Positions 33,871 to 42,715 of a stretch of 64,000 nt of DNA are shown one piece after another; position 1 is the first letter of the stretch; each line of letters begins with the position of its first letter. The notes under the pieces are model-generated. The model was not told the origin of the DNA and did no database searches. It was given only the letters and a program-made list of their open reading frames with translations. Position numbers and translations under genes: made by a program. Source of the DNA: Bradyrhizobium tropiciagri (lineage in GTDB: Bacteria > Pseudomonadota > Alphaproteobacteria > Rhizobiales > Xanthobacteraceae); assembly GCF_018130545.1 (NCBI RefSeq), contig NZ_JAFCKF010000004.1:62001-126000 (forward strand). Reading direction: 5' to 3'.

Positions 33871-34671
33871 ATGAGTGGGTTGACTATGTACAAGATGCGA
33901 GTGGCGGCGTGCCTGGCTTTGCTGGCAGCGTCGGCAGGCGTGCGCGCCGCGAACGCGGGCGCTCTCGAGGACGGCGCCGAGCGCTATCGGCCGTATCTGA
34001 TCGAGGGTGTCGCCAGCGCGCTGGCAGGCGCGCGTGCATTGCGCGAGCGCGCCGCTGCGGCCGATCTGCCCGGCGCAAGGAAGGCCTGGCTGTCGGCGCG
34101 TGCCGGCTGGGAGCGCTCGGAAGTGTTCACCGCAGGCTTCGTGCCCGAGCTCGATGCGCAGATCGACGCCTGGCCGAACGCAGACACTGGGTTCCACGCC
34201 ATCGAGGCGAAGCTGTTCGGAGCCGGCAATACCGAGGTTGGCGCCGACGCCACCGGTCTCGTCGAGCACCTCAACGATCTTCACGGCAAGCTTGGGGATA
34301 TCAAGCTGACGCCGCAGGGCCTGCTCGATGGCACGGTGCGGCTCGCTTACGAGGTCGGAGAGAGCAAGGCCGATGGCGGCGAGTCGCGCATCAGCGGCAC
34401 CTCGCTGGACGATATGCGCAACAACATCGCCGGCATCGACTTCGCCTACCACATGATCTTCTCCGCCGCGCTCAACACCGTCGACGGCAAGCTCGATGAG
34501 ATGGTGACGAACCGGATCGAGCAGCTCGAGGCGATCGTCGCGACGCCCGATCTGCCGCATGTCAATATCGCCGATCTGCGCCAGACCAGCGAGGAGCTGG
34601 TCGTCGCATTGCAGATCGCCTCGGCAAAGCTCGGGCTGCAGCGTCCGACCCTTGAGGCCCAGGCGCGATGA
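33871..34671 (+). CDS. Imelysin (EfeO-type, peptidase M75 family) periplasmic protein
   Basis: A secreted helical protein of 266 residues with a signal peptide (LALLAASAGVRAANA) and the imelysin metal-binding motif GxHxxE, seen as GFHAIE at residues 107-112. WERSEVFTAGF and AQIDAWP are further family marks. Imelysins bind iron or other metals in the periplasm and often pair with di-heme peroxidase-like proteins. The next gene overlaps by four bases (ATGA) and is exactly such a protein. In-frame ATGs at 33886 and 33895 are possible starts. Confidence 0.85.
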   Translation: MSGLTMYKMRVAACLALLAASAGVRAANAGALEDGAERYRPYLIEGVASALAGARALRERAAAADLPGARKAWLSARAGWERSEVFTAGFVPELDAQIDAWPNADTGFHAIEAKLFGAGNTEVGADATGLVEHLNDLHGKLGDIKLTPQGLLDGTVRLAYEVGESKADGGESRISGTSLDDMRNNIAGIDFAYHMIFSAALNTVDGKLDEMVTNRIEQLEAIVATPDLPHVNIADLRQTSEELVVALQIASAKLGLQRPTLEAQAR

Positions 34672-36044
34672 GGTCGCTTCACCTGCGTCTGGCTGCGCTG
34701 CTCTCCGGTGCCTTCGCCCTTGCGCTGCTTGGGCGTGCGGTAGCGTTTCCGGTCGATGGTGACAAGACCGTGCTGCCGGTTGCGACCGAGCTGAACGAGG
34801 ATGCGCTCGACAAGCCGCGCGAGGTGTTCCAGTCGGAGCGGACCGGCGCCAAGTCGTATCTGGTCAATCTCGGCGATCTCGCATTCAATTCGCCCGGGCT
34901 GCTCGGCGAGGTGGCGCGGCAGGCCGGCGTGAGCTGCGGCACCTGCCACGTCAATGGCGCGAACAACGCCAAGTTCTTCATGCCGAAGATGTCGAGCCGA
35001 CCCGGCACGTTCGACACCACGGGTCCCCTGTTCAATCCGAAGGCCAACAATTTGGCGTTCGATCCGGTGCGGATCCCGAGCCTGCGCGGCGCCCGCTATC
35101 TGGCGCCTTACGGCGCCGATGGGCGGTTCGCCTCGCTGCGTGACTTCGTCCACAATGTCATCACCAACGAGTTCGCGGGTCCCGAGCCGTCGCCGGCAAC
35201 GCTCGATGCGATCGTGGCCTATCTCCACGACATCGACTTCCTACCCAATCCGAGCCTCGGTCCCGCCGGGCGGCTGGCCGGCAAGATCACCGACACGGAG
35301 CGCCGTGGCGAAGCATTGTTTGCAAAGCCGTTCCCGCACGATGCGGCGTTGAGCTGCGCGGGGTGCCATGTTCCATCGTCCGGCTTTGTCGATCATCAGC
35401 AGCACGACATCGGCTCGGGCGGGCTGTTCAAGACACCGACGCTGCGCAACGCCGACTTCAACGCGCCGTACTTTCACGACGGCCGCTTCGACAATTACAA
35501 CCAAGTCGTCGATTATTTCGACCGTACCTTTCAGCTCGAGCTGACGGCGCAGGACAAGGGTGACCTCGTCGCCTATCTCACGGCGGTTGGCGATGGCGTG
35601 CAGCCTTACGAGCGCGACGGGGCCGGCGCTACGCTGAAGGAGATCAATGATTTCTCGTCGGTGCTCGCCACCGCGATCCCTGCCGGTGACAAGGACATCG
35701 TCGCGCTTGCGGTCGATACGATCGGGCGCGAACTGCGCGAGTTGACCGAGCAATATCCCGACCGCAAGAACACCAGCGTATCCGGCGGCGAGCAGCAGCG
35801 CGTGCTCGCGCGCAACGGCCTCAAGGAGCTCGTGCTGACGCTGCGGCGAATCGAGATGGCGGTTGCGGCGGGACGCAATACAGATGCTGCGAACGAGTTC
35901 AGGAATTATCGCAACCTGATGGCTGCTGCGGTGCCGGCGCTTTTGGCGAGCGCCGAGCCGTGGTCGTTGTTCAATCAAGACGTGCACGACCAGCATTATG
36001 CTGCGCTTCGCCAGGTGATGCGATCCAGGCATATTGTGCACTGA
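34668..36044 (+). CDS. Di-heme cytochrome c peroxidase/MauG-like protein (copy 1)
   Basis: A secreted protein of 458 residues with a signal peptide and two heme c sites, CGTCH at 90-94 and CAGCH at 230-234. The conserved PSLRGARYLAPYGADGRF and TPTLRNADFNAPYFHDGRF segments are typical of the CcP/MauG superfamily. It should act in the periplasm on peroxide or by oxidising a partner. It is translationally coupled to the imelysin gene upstream. A close paralog lies at 39144-40571 on the opposite strand. Confidence 0.88.
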   Translation: MRSLHLRLAALLSGAFALALLGRAVAFPVDGDKTVLPVATELNEDALDKPREVFQSERTGAKSYLVNLGDLAFNSPGLLGEVARQAGVSCGTCHVNGANNAKFFMPKMSSRPGTFDTTGPLFNPKANNLAFDPVRIPSLRGARYLAPYGADGRFASLRDFVHNVITNEFAGPEPSPATLDAIVAYLHDIDFLPNPSLGPAGRLAGKITDTERRGEALFAKPFPHDAALSCAGCHVPSSGFVDHQQHDIGSGGLFKTPTLRNADFNAPYFHDGRFDNYNQVVDYFDRTFQLELTAQDKGDLVAYLTAVGDGVQPYERDGAGATLKEINDFSSVLATAIPAGDKDIVALAVDTIGRELRELTEQYPDRKNTSVSGGEQQRVLARNGLKELVLTLRRIEMAVAAGRNTDAANEFRNYRNLMAAAVPALLASAEPWSLFNQDVHDQHYAALRQVMRSRHIVH

Positions 36045-36245
36045 TTGATCTGCATTCGTAGTATTTTCGCGATCCGCGTCACCCGCGCGGATTGCTCAGC
36101 CAATGTCGACCATCAGTTGAAATGTTGAATCGTGGAGAAGCCGCAGCGCGGCTGGAGATGTCTCCACAGAAAATCTTTGAACGTTTCGAAATTTCTCGCG
36201 CGCTTTCACGTAAGCGAAAATCATGCGTCATACTGCCGCACTAAG

Positions 36246-36279
36246 CAGGGTGCGTTGCTAACCGCAAAACACCCTGAGG
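36246..36279 (+). promoter_or_regulatory. Stem-loop overlapping the ribosome binding site of the first phosphoesterase gene
   Basis: CAGGGTG (36246-36252) pairs with CACCCTG (36270-36276). The right arm runs directly into GAGG (36276-36279), seven bases before the ATG at 36286. Folding could limit ribosome access. No known RNA class is recognised. The spacer 36045-36245 shows nothing else. Confidence 0.3.
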
Positions 36280-36285
36280 TCGACA

Positions 36286-38343
36286 ATGAGTTTGAATTAC
36301 AAAAAGCACTGGCGAACCAGTACCGCGCTCTGCATCGCGTCAACGGTGCTCGTCGCAACAGCCGCATATGCCGCGCACTATCCGGGCGGTCGCAGTGATT
36401 GGGACAAGCGTTCGCATCACAATCATCAGGCGCACGAAGAGGGCATTCGTGCGAAGCATGAGGACCATGGCCATCATGGTGACGGCGATCATGGCGTGAA
36501 GACCGCTTCGCCGATCAAGCACGTCATCATTCTGATCGGTGAGAACCGCGGCCTCGATCACACGTTCGGTGTGTACAAGCCGAAGGGCAAGGGGCAGACC
36601 ATCTCCAACCTGTTGTCGAAGGGCATCGTCAACGAGGACGGAACGCCGGGTCCGAACTTCGCGCAGGCGCAGCAGTACTCGGTCGCGGGTCAGACCGCCT
36701 ACTACATCGGCGCGCCGGCGATCTCGAAGTCGCCCTACAACGCGACCAATTTGATGCCCCAGCCGAACACCAATGGCACGCCGACCGCGCAGAGCGACAC
36801 CGGCGCTCCGTTCAAGACGATCGCGGAAGCCAGTGTCGAGAAGGACATGGATCCGGCGGATCTCGACATCCTCACTACCGGCTTCAGCGGCCTGGCGGCC
36901 GGTGTGCTCGATACCCGCGTTCCCGGCGCCGGCGGTCTCAACGGACCGTTCCCGCTGCAGGGCGAGCAGATCAGCGACGACGACTACACCGGCGACTCGA
37001 CGCATCGCTTCTATCAGGACTGGCAGCAGGAAGATTGCAGCGCCGCCAACGCCACCAAGAAGAACAATTCGGGTTGCCTGAACGATTTGTTCCCGTTCGT
37101 GATGGCGACCTACTCGTCGTCCAACAAGAGCATGGCCAACTCGATGGGCTTCTACAACGCCCAGCAGGGTCAGGCTCCGGTCCTGAAGATGCTCGCCGAC
37201 CGCTTCACTCTGAGCGACAACTTCCACCAGTCGTTCCACGGCGGCACCGGCGCGAACCACTTCATGCTCGGCACCGGCGACGCGGAATTCTGGAGCGACG
37301 GCAAGGGCAATCCGGTGGCGCCGCCGTCCACCCTCATCGCCAATCCGAATCCGGCTTCGGGCTCGGTCAACCGCTACACGGTCGACGGCAATTGGAGCAA
37401 TTGCTCTGATATCTTCCAGCCTGGCGTGAAGCCGATCGTTACCTACCTCAACAACCTGCCGTACGCGGCGGAGCCGAACTGCAAGCCGAACCACTACTAC
37501 ATGCTCAATAACGTCAATCCGGGCTATCTGCCGAACGGCGCGCTGTCGGGTGGCAACAACGTGCCGCCGTCGTCGGTCCGCACGATCGGCGATGCGCTGA
37601 TGGAGAAGAACATCTCCTGGGCGTTCTATGGTGGTGCGTTCAACGACGCCGTGGCGCTTTCCAATGCCGCGGTTGCCGCCAATCCGTCGAACCCGAACCT
37701 CAGCGCCGCTGCGGTCGCCGATCCGGCGCACGCGCTCGGCGTTGCCTACTGCCAGATCTGCAATCCGTTCCAGTATGCGACCTCGATCATGGCCAACCCG
37801 GCCGTGCGTCAGGCTCACATGAAGGACACTGCCGATCTGATCACGGCGATCCAGGGCAACACGCTGCCTGCGGTGTCGTTCGGCAAGCCGGACGGCCTGC
37901 TCGACGGTCATCCGCAGAGCTCGAAGGTTGACCTGTTCGAGGCCTATGTCCTGAACGTGCTGAACGCGCTGGATAACAATCCGGAGCTGAAGGCTGAAAC
38001 CGCTGTGTTCATCACCTGGGATGAGGCCGGCGGCTACTGGGACTCGGGCTACACGCAGTCGATCGACTTCTTCGGCGACGGACCGCGCATCCCGACCCTG
38101 ATCCTGTCGCCCTATTCGACCGGCGGCAAGGTCAACCACAACTACGCCGACCATGTTTCGCTGCTGAAGTTCATCGAGCGCAACTGGGCTCTCCAGCCAC
38201 TCACGAACCGCAGTCGCGACAACTTGCCGAACCCGAGCTACGCGAAGAACAACGAGTACGTCCCGACCAACAGCCCGGCACTGTCTGACCTGTTCGACGC
38301 GTTCGACTTCAGCAAGCCGGTCACGTTGTCCTACACCGAGTGA
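36286..38343 (+). CDS. Secreted PF04185 phosphoesterase (phospholipase C/acid phosphatase family), His-rich
   Basis: A large exported protein of 685 residues. A signal peptide (cleavage near AYAA) is followed by a His-rich stretch (residues 31-70) and then the PF04185 core. The metal-site motif reads GENRGLDHTFG near 85-95 instead of the usual ENRSFDH, and a second motif ITWDEAGGYWD lies near residues 560-575. The Glu-Asn pair and the Asp-Glu are kept. The family hydrolyses phosphomonoesters or phospholipids. The T2SS operon upstream makes it a candidate cargo, which is an inference. The codon choice is strongly optimised (GGC, AAC, CTG), hinting at high expression. Confidence 0.83.
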   Translation: MSLNYKKHWRTSTALCIASTVLVATAAYAAHYPGGRSDWDKRSHHNHQAHEEGIRAKHEDHGHHGDGDHGVKTASPIKHVIILIGENRGLDHTFGVYKPKGKGQTISNLLSKGIVNEDGTPGPNFAQAQQYSVAGQTAYYIGAPAISKSPYNATNLMPQPNTNGTPTAQSDTGAPFKTIAEASVEKDMDPADLDILTTGFSGLAAGVLDTRVPGAGGLNGPFPLQGEQISDDDYTGDSTHRFYQDWQQEDCSAANATKKNNSGCLNDLFPFVMATYSSSNKSMANSMGFYNAQQGQAPVLKMLADRFTLSDNFHQSFHGGTGANHFMLGTGDAEFWSDGKGNPVAPPSTLIANPNPASGSVNRYTVDGNWSNCSDIFQPGVKPIVTYLNNLPYAAEPNCKPNHYYMLNNVNPGYLPNGALSGGNNVPPSSVRTIGDALMEKNISWAFYGGAFNDAVALSNAAVAANPSNPNLSAAAVADPAHALGVAYCQICNPFQYATSIMANPAVRQAHMKDTADLITAIQGNTLPAVSFGKPDGLLDGHPQSSKVDLFEAYVLNVLNALDNNPELKAETAVFITWDEAGGYWDSGYTQSIDFFGDGPRIPTLILSPYSTGGKVNHNYADHVSLLKFIERNWALQPLTNRSRDNLPNPSYAKNNEYVPTNSPALSDLFDAFDFSKPVTLSYTE

Positions 38344-38459
38344 TCGGGGGTTCGGGACGAGATCCTGACCCAAACTGAGACCGGCGCCGATCGAACCGAT
38401 GGTTCGGTCGGCGCCGTCATGTTCAGCCCATCGACCACCTGATCGACCGGAAACGTCTG

Positions 38460-39131
38460 ATGAAGCGTCACGAGAAGACGAGAGCGGCAGCCGGCCTGCT
38501 TGCGATTGCTATGTTGACGAATGCTCCGACGCAGGTCGTGGCGCAGCAGTTTTCCGCCGACCTCGTTGCAAGGAAAGGCGATGCGGCAACCATCGTGGGA
38601 GCTTTGCGGGTCTCGGATGGAAAAGTGCGAATCGAGACCAGCGCGCTGCCGGACGGCTTCTTCCTGATCGATACAGCCAAGCCGGCGGCGGTTTTCGTCC
38701 GTCCCGGCGCACATGTTTTCATGGACGCGAGGCAGTCCAGCCCGTTGACGGGGATGTTCGTTGCGGTCGATCCGGATGATCCCTGCCGGCAATGGCAGGC
38801 GATCGCGCAGCTATCCGCACCGGTCGACCTTGCCACGTGGCATTGCGAGCGCGACGGCGCGGAAGCAATCGCGGGCCGAGACACGGAGATCTATCGAATC
38901 ACGGCGCCAACCGGAGCCGGCTTTGTCGGCTGGATCGACCGCACGCGCCGGTTCCCGGTGCAGATCAGGACCGCGGATGGGACCGTGATCGCCGCCGACC
39001 ACATCCGTGACGAGCCGCAGCCCGCGCTGGCCTTCGAAGTTCCGGCGGGTCTGCGCAAGTTCGATCCGCAGGCGCTGATCCGCAGGATCCAACAGAGCGA
39101 TGTGTGGGTTGCGCCGCCGGCCTCGCAGTGA
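38460..39131 (+). CDS. Secreted protein of unknown function between the phosphoesterase and peroxidase genes
   Basis: A 223-residue protein with a signal peptide (LLAIAMLTNAPTQVVAQ) and a predominantly beta sequence. It reads like an outer-membrane lipoprotein-sorting fold (LolA/LppX-like sheet: FSADLVARKGDA, LRVSDGKVRIETSALPDGFFLID, YRITAPTGAGFVGWIDRTRRFPVQI). Two cysteines (DPCRQW and WHCERD) could pair. No enzymatic motif is recognised. It follows the phosphoesterase by 116 bp on the same strand and converges with the second peroxidase gene. Confidence 0.68.
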   Translation: MKRHEKTRAAAGLLAIAMLTNAPTQVVAQQFSADLVARKGDAATIVGALRVSDGKVRIETSALPDGFFLIDTAKPAAVFVRPGAHVFMDARQSSPLTGMFVAVDPDDPCRQWQAIAQLSAPVDLATWHCERDGAEAIAGRDTEIYRITAPTGAGFVGWIDRTRRFPVQIRTADGTVIAADHIRDEPQPALAFEVPAGLRKFDPQALIRRIQQSDVWVAPPASQ

Positions 39132-39143
39132 GCAAGCGCTGGG

Positions 39144-40571
39144 CTACTGCGATTGCCGGCTCGTCACCGGGAGCATCCGGCCGAGTGCGGTGTAGTGCGA
39201 CTGATGCACGTTGCTGTTGAACAGCGACCAGGGCTCGGCCTTTTTCAGGGCGACGGGAACGTCGAAATTCACCAGCTGGGCGAACTTGCGATATTCGGCC
39301 ATCGCTTCGTCGATATGGCCGGCCGCTACTTCGAGATCGATGCGGCGCAGGGTGAGGACGAGATCCTTGAGGATCGCGCGCGCCGCCAGCCGCTCGTCCT
39401 TGCCGCCGACCGTCATGTTCCTGATGTCGGGGATGTGTTCGGTCAGTTCGCGCAGCTCGGCGCCGACCCCGGTCACGGCCAGTGACACCACCGTGGTATC
39501 GGCGGCCGCGATCGCGACCTCGAGCACGCTCGAGAGTTCGAGCACTTCCTTCATCCGGAGCACGACGCCGTCCTTGTCGAAGGGGCGTTCGCCGTCGCCG
39601 ACCGCATTCAGATAGGCCACCAGGTCCTGCGTGTCCTGGGCCGACAGGTCGAGGTCGAACACCCGATCGAAATGCTCGACCACCTGCTCGTAACTGTCGT
39701 AGCGGCCGTCGTGGAAATAGGGGGCATTGAAATTGGCGTTGAGCAAAGTGGGGGTCTTGACCAGTCCGCCGGAGCCGACGTCGTGACGGAACTGATCGTT
39801 GAAGGTCCCTGCCGGACCATGACAACCGGCGCAGCTCAGCTCGGCCTGCTTCGGGAACGGTTTGAAGAACAACTGCTCGCCGCGACGTTCCTCGACGCTG
39901 GCTTGGGTGCCGAGCCTGCCGCCGGGCGCAAGCTTCGGATTGGGCAGGAAATCGATGTCGTTGATGTAGGCGACAAGGCCGTCGAGAACCTGGTCGCTCG
40001 GCTTCGGGCCCGAAAATTCATTGACGATGACATTATATACGAAGTCGCGCAGCGAGGTGATGCGCCCGTCATGTCCGTAGGGGGCGAGGTAACGGGCGCC
40101 CCGCAAGCTCGGAATTCTGACCGGGTCAAGGATGCTGTTGAATGTCCTCGCATTGAAGATCAGGCTCGTGGTGTCGAACGTGCCCGGGCGGGAGGATGCG
40201 CCCGGAACGAACAGCTTGGGGTTCGATGCGCCGTTGACGTGGCAAGTGCCGCAGCTCATCTCGGCCTGACGCGCCTTGCCGCCCAGGATGGACGGCGAGT
40301 TGAACGCGAGATCGCCGAGATTGACCAGATAGGATTTTCGCCCGCCCATCGCTTCCGAATGGAAGAGCTCGCGCGGCCGCGCCAGCGCCTCCTCGGAAAA
40401 CTCGGTGCCGGCCGGCAGCACGGTCTGGTCGCCGCCGAGCGGGAATGCCGTCGCACGCAACGGAAGAAGGGCAACGACGAGTGCCAGCAATACGATCCGT
40501 GCGGGTCTCGCGCGACCAGCGGATGTGTCACGACCTCTTCCGAAGTCGAGCGCCAGTATATCCCAAGCCAT
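39144..40571 (-). CDS. Di-heme cytochrome c peroxidase/MauG-like protein (copy 2)
   Basis: A paralog of the protein at 34668-36044, 475 residues, with the same block order: two heme c sites (CGTCH and CAGCH), PSLRGARYLAPYGHDGR, and NANFNAPYFHDGRYDSY. The N-terminus is longer, so the signal peptide begins at about residue 25 (ARIVLLALVVALLPLRATA). GGAGG lies about twelve bases before the ATG. It is divergent from the second phosphoesterase gene across a 305-bp spacer. The two copies have diverged clearly in the region after the second heme. Confidence 0.87.
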   Translation of the reverse strand: MAWDILALDFGRGRDTSAGRARPARIVLLALVVALLPLRATAFPLGGDQTVLPAGTEFSEEALARPRELFHSEAMGGRKSYLVNLGDLAFNSPSILGGKARQAEMSCGTCHVNGASNPKLFVPGASSRPGTFDTTSLIFNARTFNSILDPVRIPSLRGARYLAPYGHDGRITSLRDFVYNVIVNEFSGPKPSDQVLDGLVAYINDIDFLPNPKLAPGGRLGTQASVEERRGEQLFFKPFPKQAELSCAGCHGPAGTFNDQFRHDVGSGGLVKTPTLLNANFNAPYFHDGRYDSYEQVVEHFDRVFDLDLSAQDTQDLVAYLNAVGDGERPFDKDGVVLRMKEVLELSSVLEVAIAAADTTVVSLAVTGVGAELRELTEHIPDIRNMTVGGKDERLAARAILKDLVLTLRRIDLEVAAGHIDEAMAEYRKFAQLVNFDVPVALKKAEPWSLFNSNVHQSHYTALGRMLPVTSRQSQ

Positions 40572-40623
40572 TGCGAGAAAATGCCTCCGTCACAATGCAT
40601 ATGCGCTGCCGTGCGTCGGAAGA

Positions 40624-40639
40624 TGTCACGCATGTGACA
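40624..40639. promoter_or_regulatory. Perfect 16-bp palindrome in a divergent promoter region
   Basis: TGTCACGCATGTGACA, a perfect inverted repeat of TGTCAC around GCAT, lies 53 bp from the peroxidase start and 238 bp from the phosphoesterase start. The rest of the 305-bp spacer (40572-40876) shows no gene. The half-site resembles PhoB (TGTCA) wording, but PhoB sites are direct repeats, so the regulator is unassigned. Confidence 0.45.
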
Positions 40640-40876
40640 GTTTCCTGTCGGCAGGATCAATGACCGTCTGATTGGATAGACGACTGTTGATTGCGGTTTG
40701 ATGACGGCAACGAAGCAGAAACCGATCTGCACATCTCATCCGGCCAAAACTTCAGCGGCGCGAAAGCGCTCCTATGATGCGTTTGTGCGCGCGTCGAAAA
40801 ACAGTCATCCCGGCGAAATGTGTTTTGCATAGCGTGTAACTCCATTTCTATTTCTTTCTGAAATCAGGAGAGCACT

Positions 40877-42646
40877 ATGCGGCTTTGGGGAGCCATTCCG
40901 GCGCTCGCAGTTGTTGCTGGCGCCGTTGCCATCTCGCCGGTGGCAAACGCCGAGAATTTGGTCGAGAAGATCGTTGATGAGTTCAAGCACGAGGTGCGGG
41001 ACGAATTGCGTGACCTGCGCGACCGCGGCCATGAAGGTGTGCATCAGTACAAGCACATCGTCGTCATCTACCAGGAAAACCACAGCTTCGATAACCTCTA
41101 CGGGCACTGGGGCGATGTCGGCCGCGACCGGATCAACGGCACCTCCGACGCTGATCAGGCTCATACGTTGCAGGTCCGGCAGGACAATCAGACCGTCTAT
41201 GCCTGTCTGCTGCAGAACGACGTCAACCTGACCTCGCCGTCGCCGCAGCCGACCACCTGCACCGACAACACCGGCTCTGTCGCGATCCTCAGCGCCTTCA
41301 AGAACAAGCCGTTCGAGATCAACGACTTCATCCCGACCTCGGCGACCACCTGTCCGAAGCCGCTCGGCGCCTTCGCGGCGCACGGCTTCCTCAACGGCAC
41401 CGGCGCGCCCGGCGGCTGCACCGAGGACATCGTGCATCGCTTCTATAGCGAGCAGTATCAACTCAATGGCGGCCGGCAGAACCGCTACATGACCGGCAGC
41501 GATGCAGCGGGCTTGGTGATGGGCTACTACGACACCAAGAAGCTGCCGATCTATACCTATCTTCACGGCCATGGCGCGCCGAACTACGTCATCGCCGACA
41601 GCTTCTTCCAGGGTGCGTTTGGCGGTTCGTTCCTCAACCATCAGTTCCTGGTGGCGGCCGCGGCGCCGCAGTTCGTCGGTGCCTTGAACGACGGCAGCGC
41701 CAACGATTTCCATTCGATCGTCGACGCCAACGGCATGCCGACCAGCACGCCGCTCTACACGCCGGTCTCGACCGTGAAGGATGCGCCGCTGACCGCCAAG
41801 TGCAGCCAGGCCGGTCTGCCGGCTGGCCTCGCCTGCGGCGACTACGCGGTCAACACCACGCAGCCGACCTACCAGCCCTATTCCCCGGGTACCCCGGACA
41901 TCAAGCGCCTGCCGCCGCTGCATACGCCGAATATCGGCGATCGGCTGTCGGCCAAGCACGTTGATTGGGCGTGGTACTCGGGCGGCTGGTCGAACGCCAA
42001 TGGTGACGTCGGCGCCTCCGGCTGGACCAATGGCAGCGGCACGACCTGCACCGATCCGAACCATGTCTCCACCGCGGTGTTTCCGAACTGCGCCGACGTG
42101 GACTTCCAGTACCACCACCAGGCGCTCAACTACTTCGCCAACTACGCGCCGGGAACGCAGGCCCGCAGGGACCACCTGAAGGACGAAGCGGAGTTCATCC
42201 AGGCGGCCAGGAACGGCCGGCTGAAGCAAGTCAGCTTCATCAAGCCGATCGGCGAGGAGAACGAGCATCCTGGCTACACCAGCGAGTCCGAAGGCAGCCA
42301 GCATCTCGTCGATCTCGTCAAGGCGATCGTCGAGGGGCCTGACGGCAAGGACACGCTGATCGTCATCACCTATGACGAGTTCGGTGGCCAGTGGGACCAC
42401 GTTCCGCCGCCGCCGCACAACCGTCATGGCGCCGAAGCCAGGGCTGCGGACCAGTGGGGCCCGGGTACCCGCATCCCGGCGCTGCTGATCGCCAAGCGCT
42501 TCAACAAGTCGGGCGTCGCGCATGAGGACTTCGACACCACGTCGATCCTCAAGATGCTCGAGAAGCGCTTCGATCTGGAGCCGCTGGTGACGCGCCCGAC
42601 GCGCAGCCTCTCGGCGGCACTGAAGGCCGGCGAGGGCTGGCACTGA
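40877..42646 (+). CDS. Secreted PF04185 phosphoesterase (acid phosphatase/phospholipase C family), second copy
   Basis: A secreted hydrolase of 589 residues with a signal peptide (cleavage near PVANA) and the canonical metal-site motif QENHSFDN at 66-73. The second motif ITYDEFGGQWDHVPPP lies near residue 500, and ADSFFQGAFGGSFLNHQF corresponds to the conserved core. It is more typical of the family than the copy at 36286. GGAGAG precedes the ATG. It is divergent from the second peroxidase gene, repeating the peroxidase-phosphoesterase pairing seen at 34.7-38.3 kb. Confidence 0.87.
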   Translation: MRLWGAIPALAVVAGAVAISPVANAENLVEKIVDEFKHEVRDELRDLRDRGHEGVHQYKHIVVIYQENHSFDNLYGHWGDVGRDRINGTSDADQAHTLQVRQDNQTVYACLLQNDVNLTSPSPQPTTCTDNTGSVAILSAFKNKPFEINDFIPTSATTCPKPLGAFAAHGFLNGTGAPGGCTEDIVHRFYSEQYQLNGGRQNRYMTGSDAAGLVMGYYDTKKLPIYTYLHGHGAPNYVIADSFFQGAFGGSFLNHQFLVAAAAPQFVGALNDGSANDFHSIVDANGMPTSTPLYTPVSTVKDAPLTAKCSQAGLPAGLACGDYAVNTTQPTYQPYSPGTPDIKRLPPLHTPNIGDRLSAKHVDWAWYSGGWSNANGDVGASGWTNGSGTTCTDPNHVSTAVFPNCADVDFQYHHQALNYFANYAPGTQARRDHLKDEAEFIQAARNGRLKQVSFIKPIGEENEHPGYTSESEGSQHLVDLVKAIVEGPDGKDTLIVITYDEFGGQWDHVPPPPHNRHGAEARAADQWGPGTRIPALLIAKRFNKSGVAHEDFDTTSILKMLEKRFDLEPLVTRPTRSLSAALKAGEGWH

Positions 42647-42657
42647 GGTGAGAACCA

Positions 42658-42694
42658 GTCCCGGCCCGCGTCAACATTCGACGCGGGCCGGGAC
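42658..42694. terminator. Long hairpin at a convergent gene junction
   Basis: A perfect 15-bp stem GTCCCGGCCCGCGTC/GACGCGGGCCGGGAC with a 7-base loop lies 11 bp after the second phosphoesterase stop and 22 bp from the stop of the convergent giant gene. There is no T-run on either side, so it may act with Rho or serve as a 3' end stabiliser for both transcripts. Confidence 0.6.
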
Positions 42695-42715
42695 CCTCAC
42701 CAGGCTTCAGGGCCC

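Noticed and set aside
36340-38373. 677-codon minus-strand frame opposite the first phosphoesterase
   Set aside because: Antisense shadow rich in Arg/Val/Gly; the PF04185 protein on the plus strand has the signal peptide and motifs.
40624-40639. PhoB box before the peroxidase/phosphoesterase pair
   Set aside because: TGTCA half-sites are inverted and not the 11-base direct repeat that PhoB needs, so I list it only as an unassigned palindrome.
40805-42643. 612-codon minus-strand frame opposite the second phosphoesterase
   Set aside because: Antisense shadow of a strongly codon-biased gene, with no start signals or domain.
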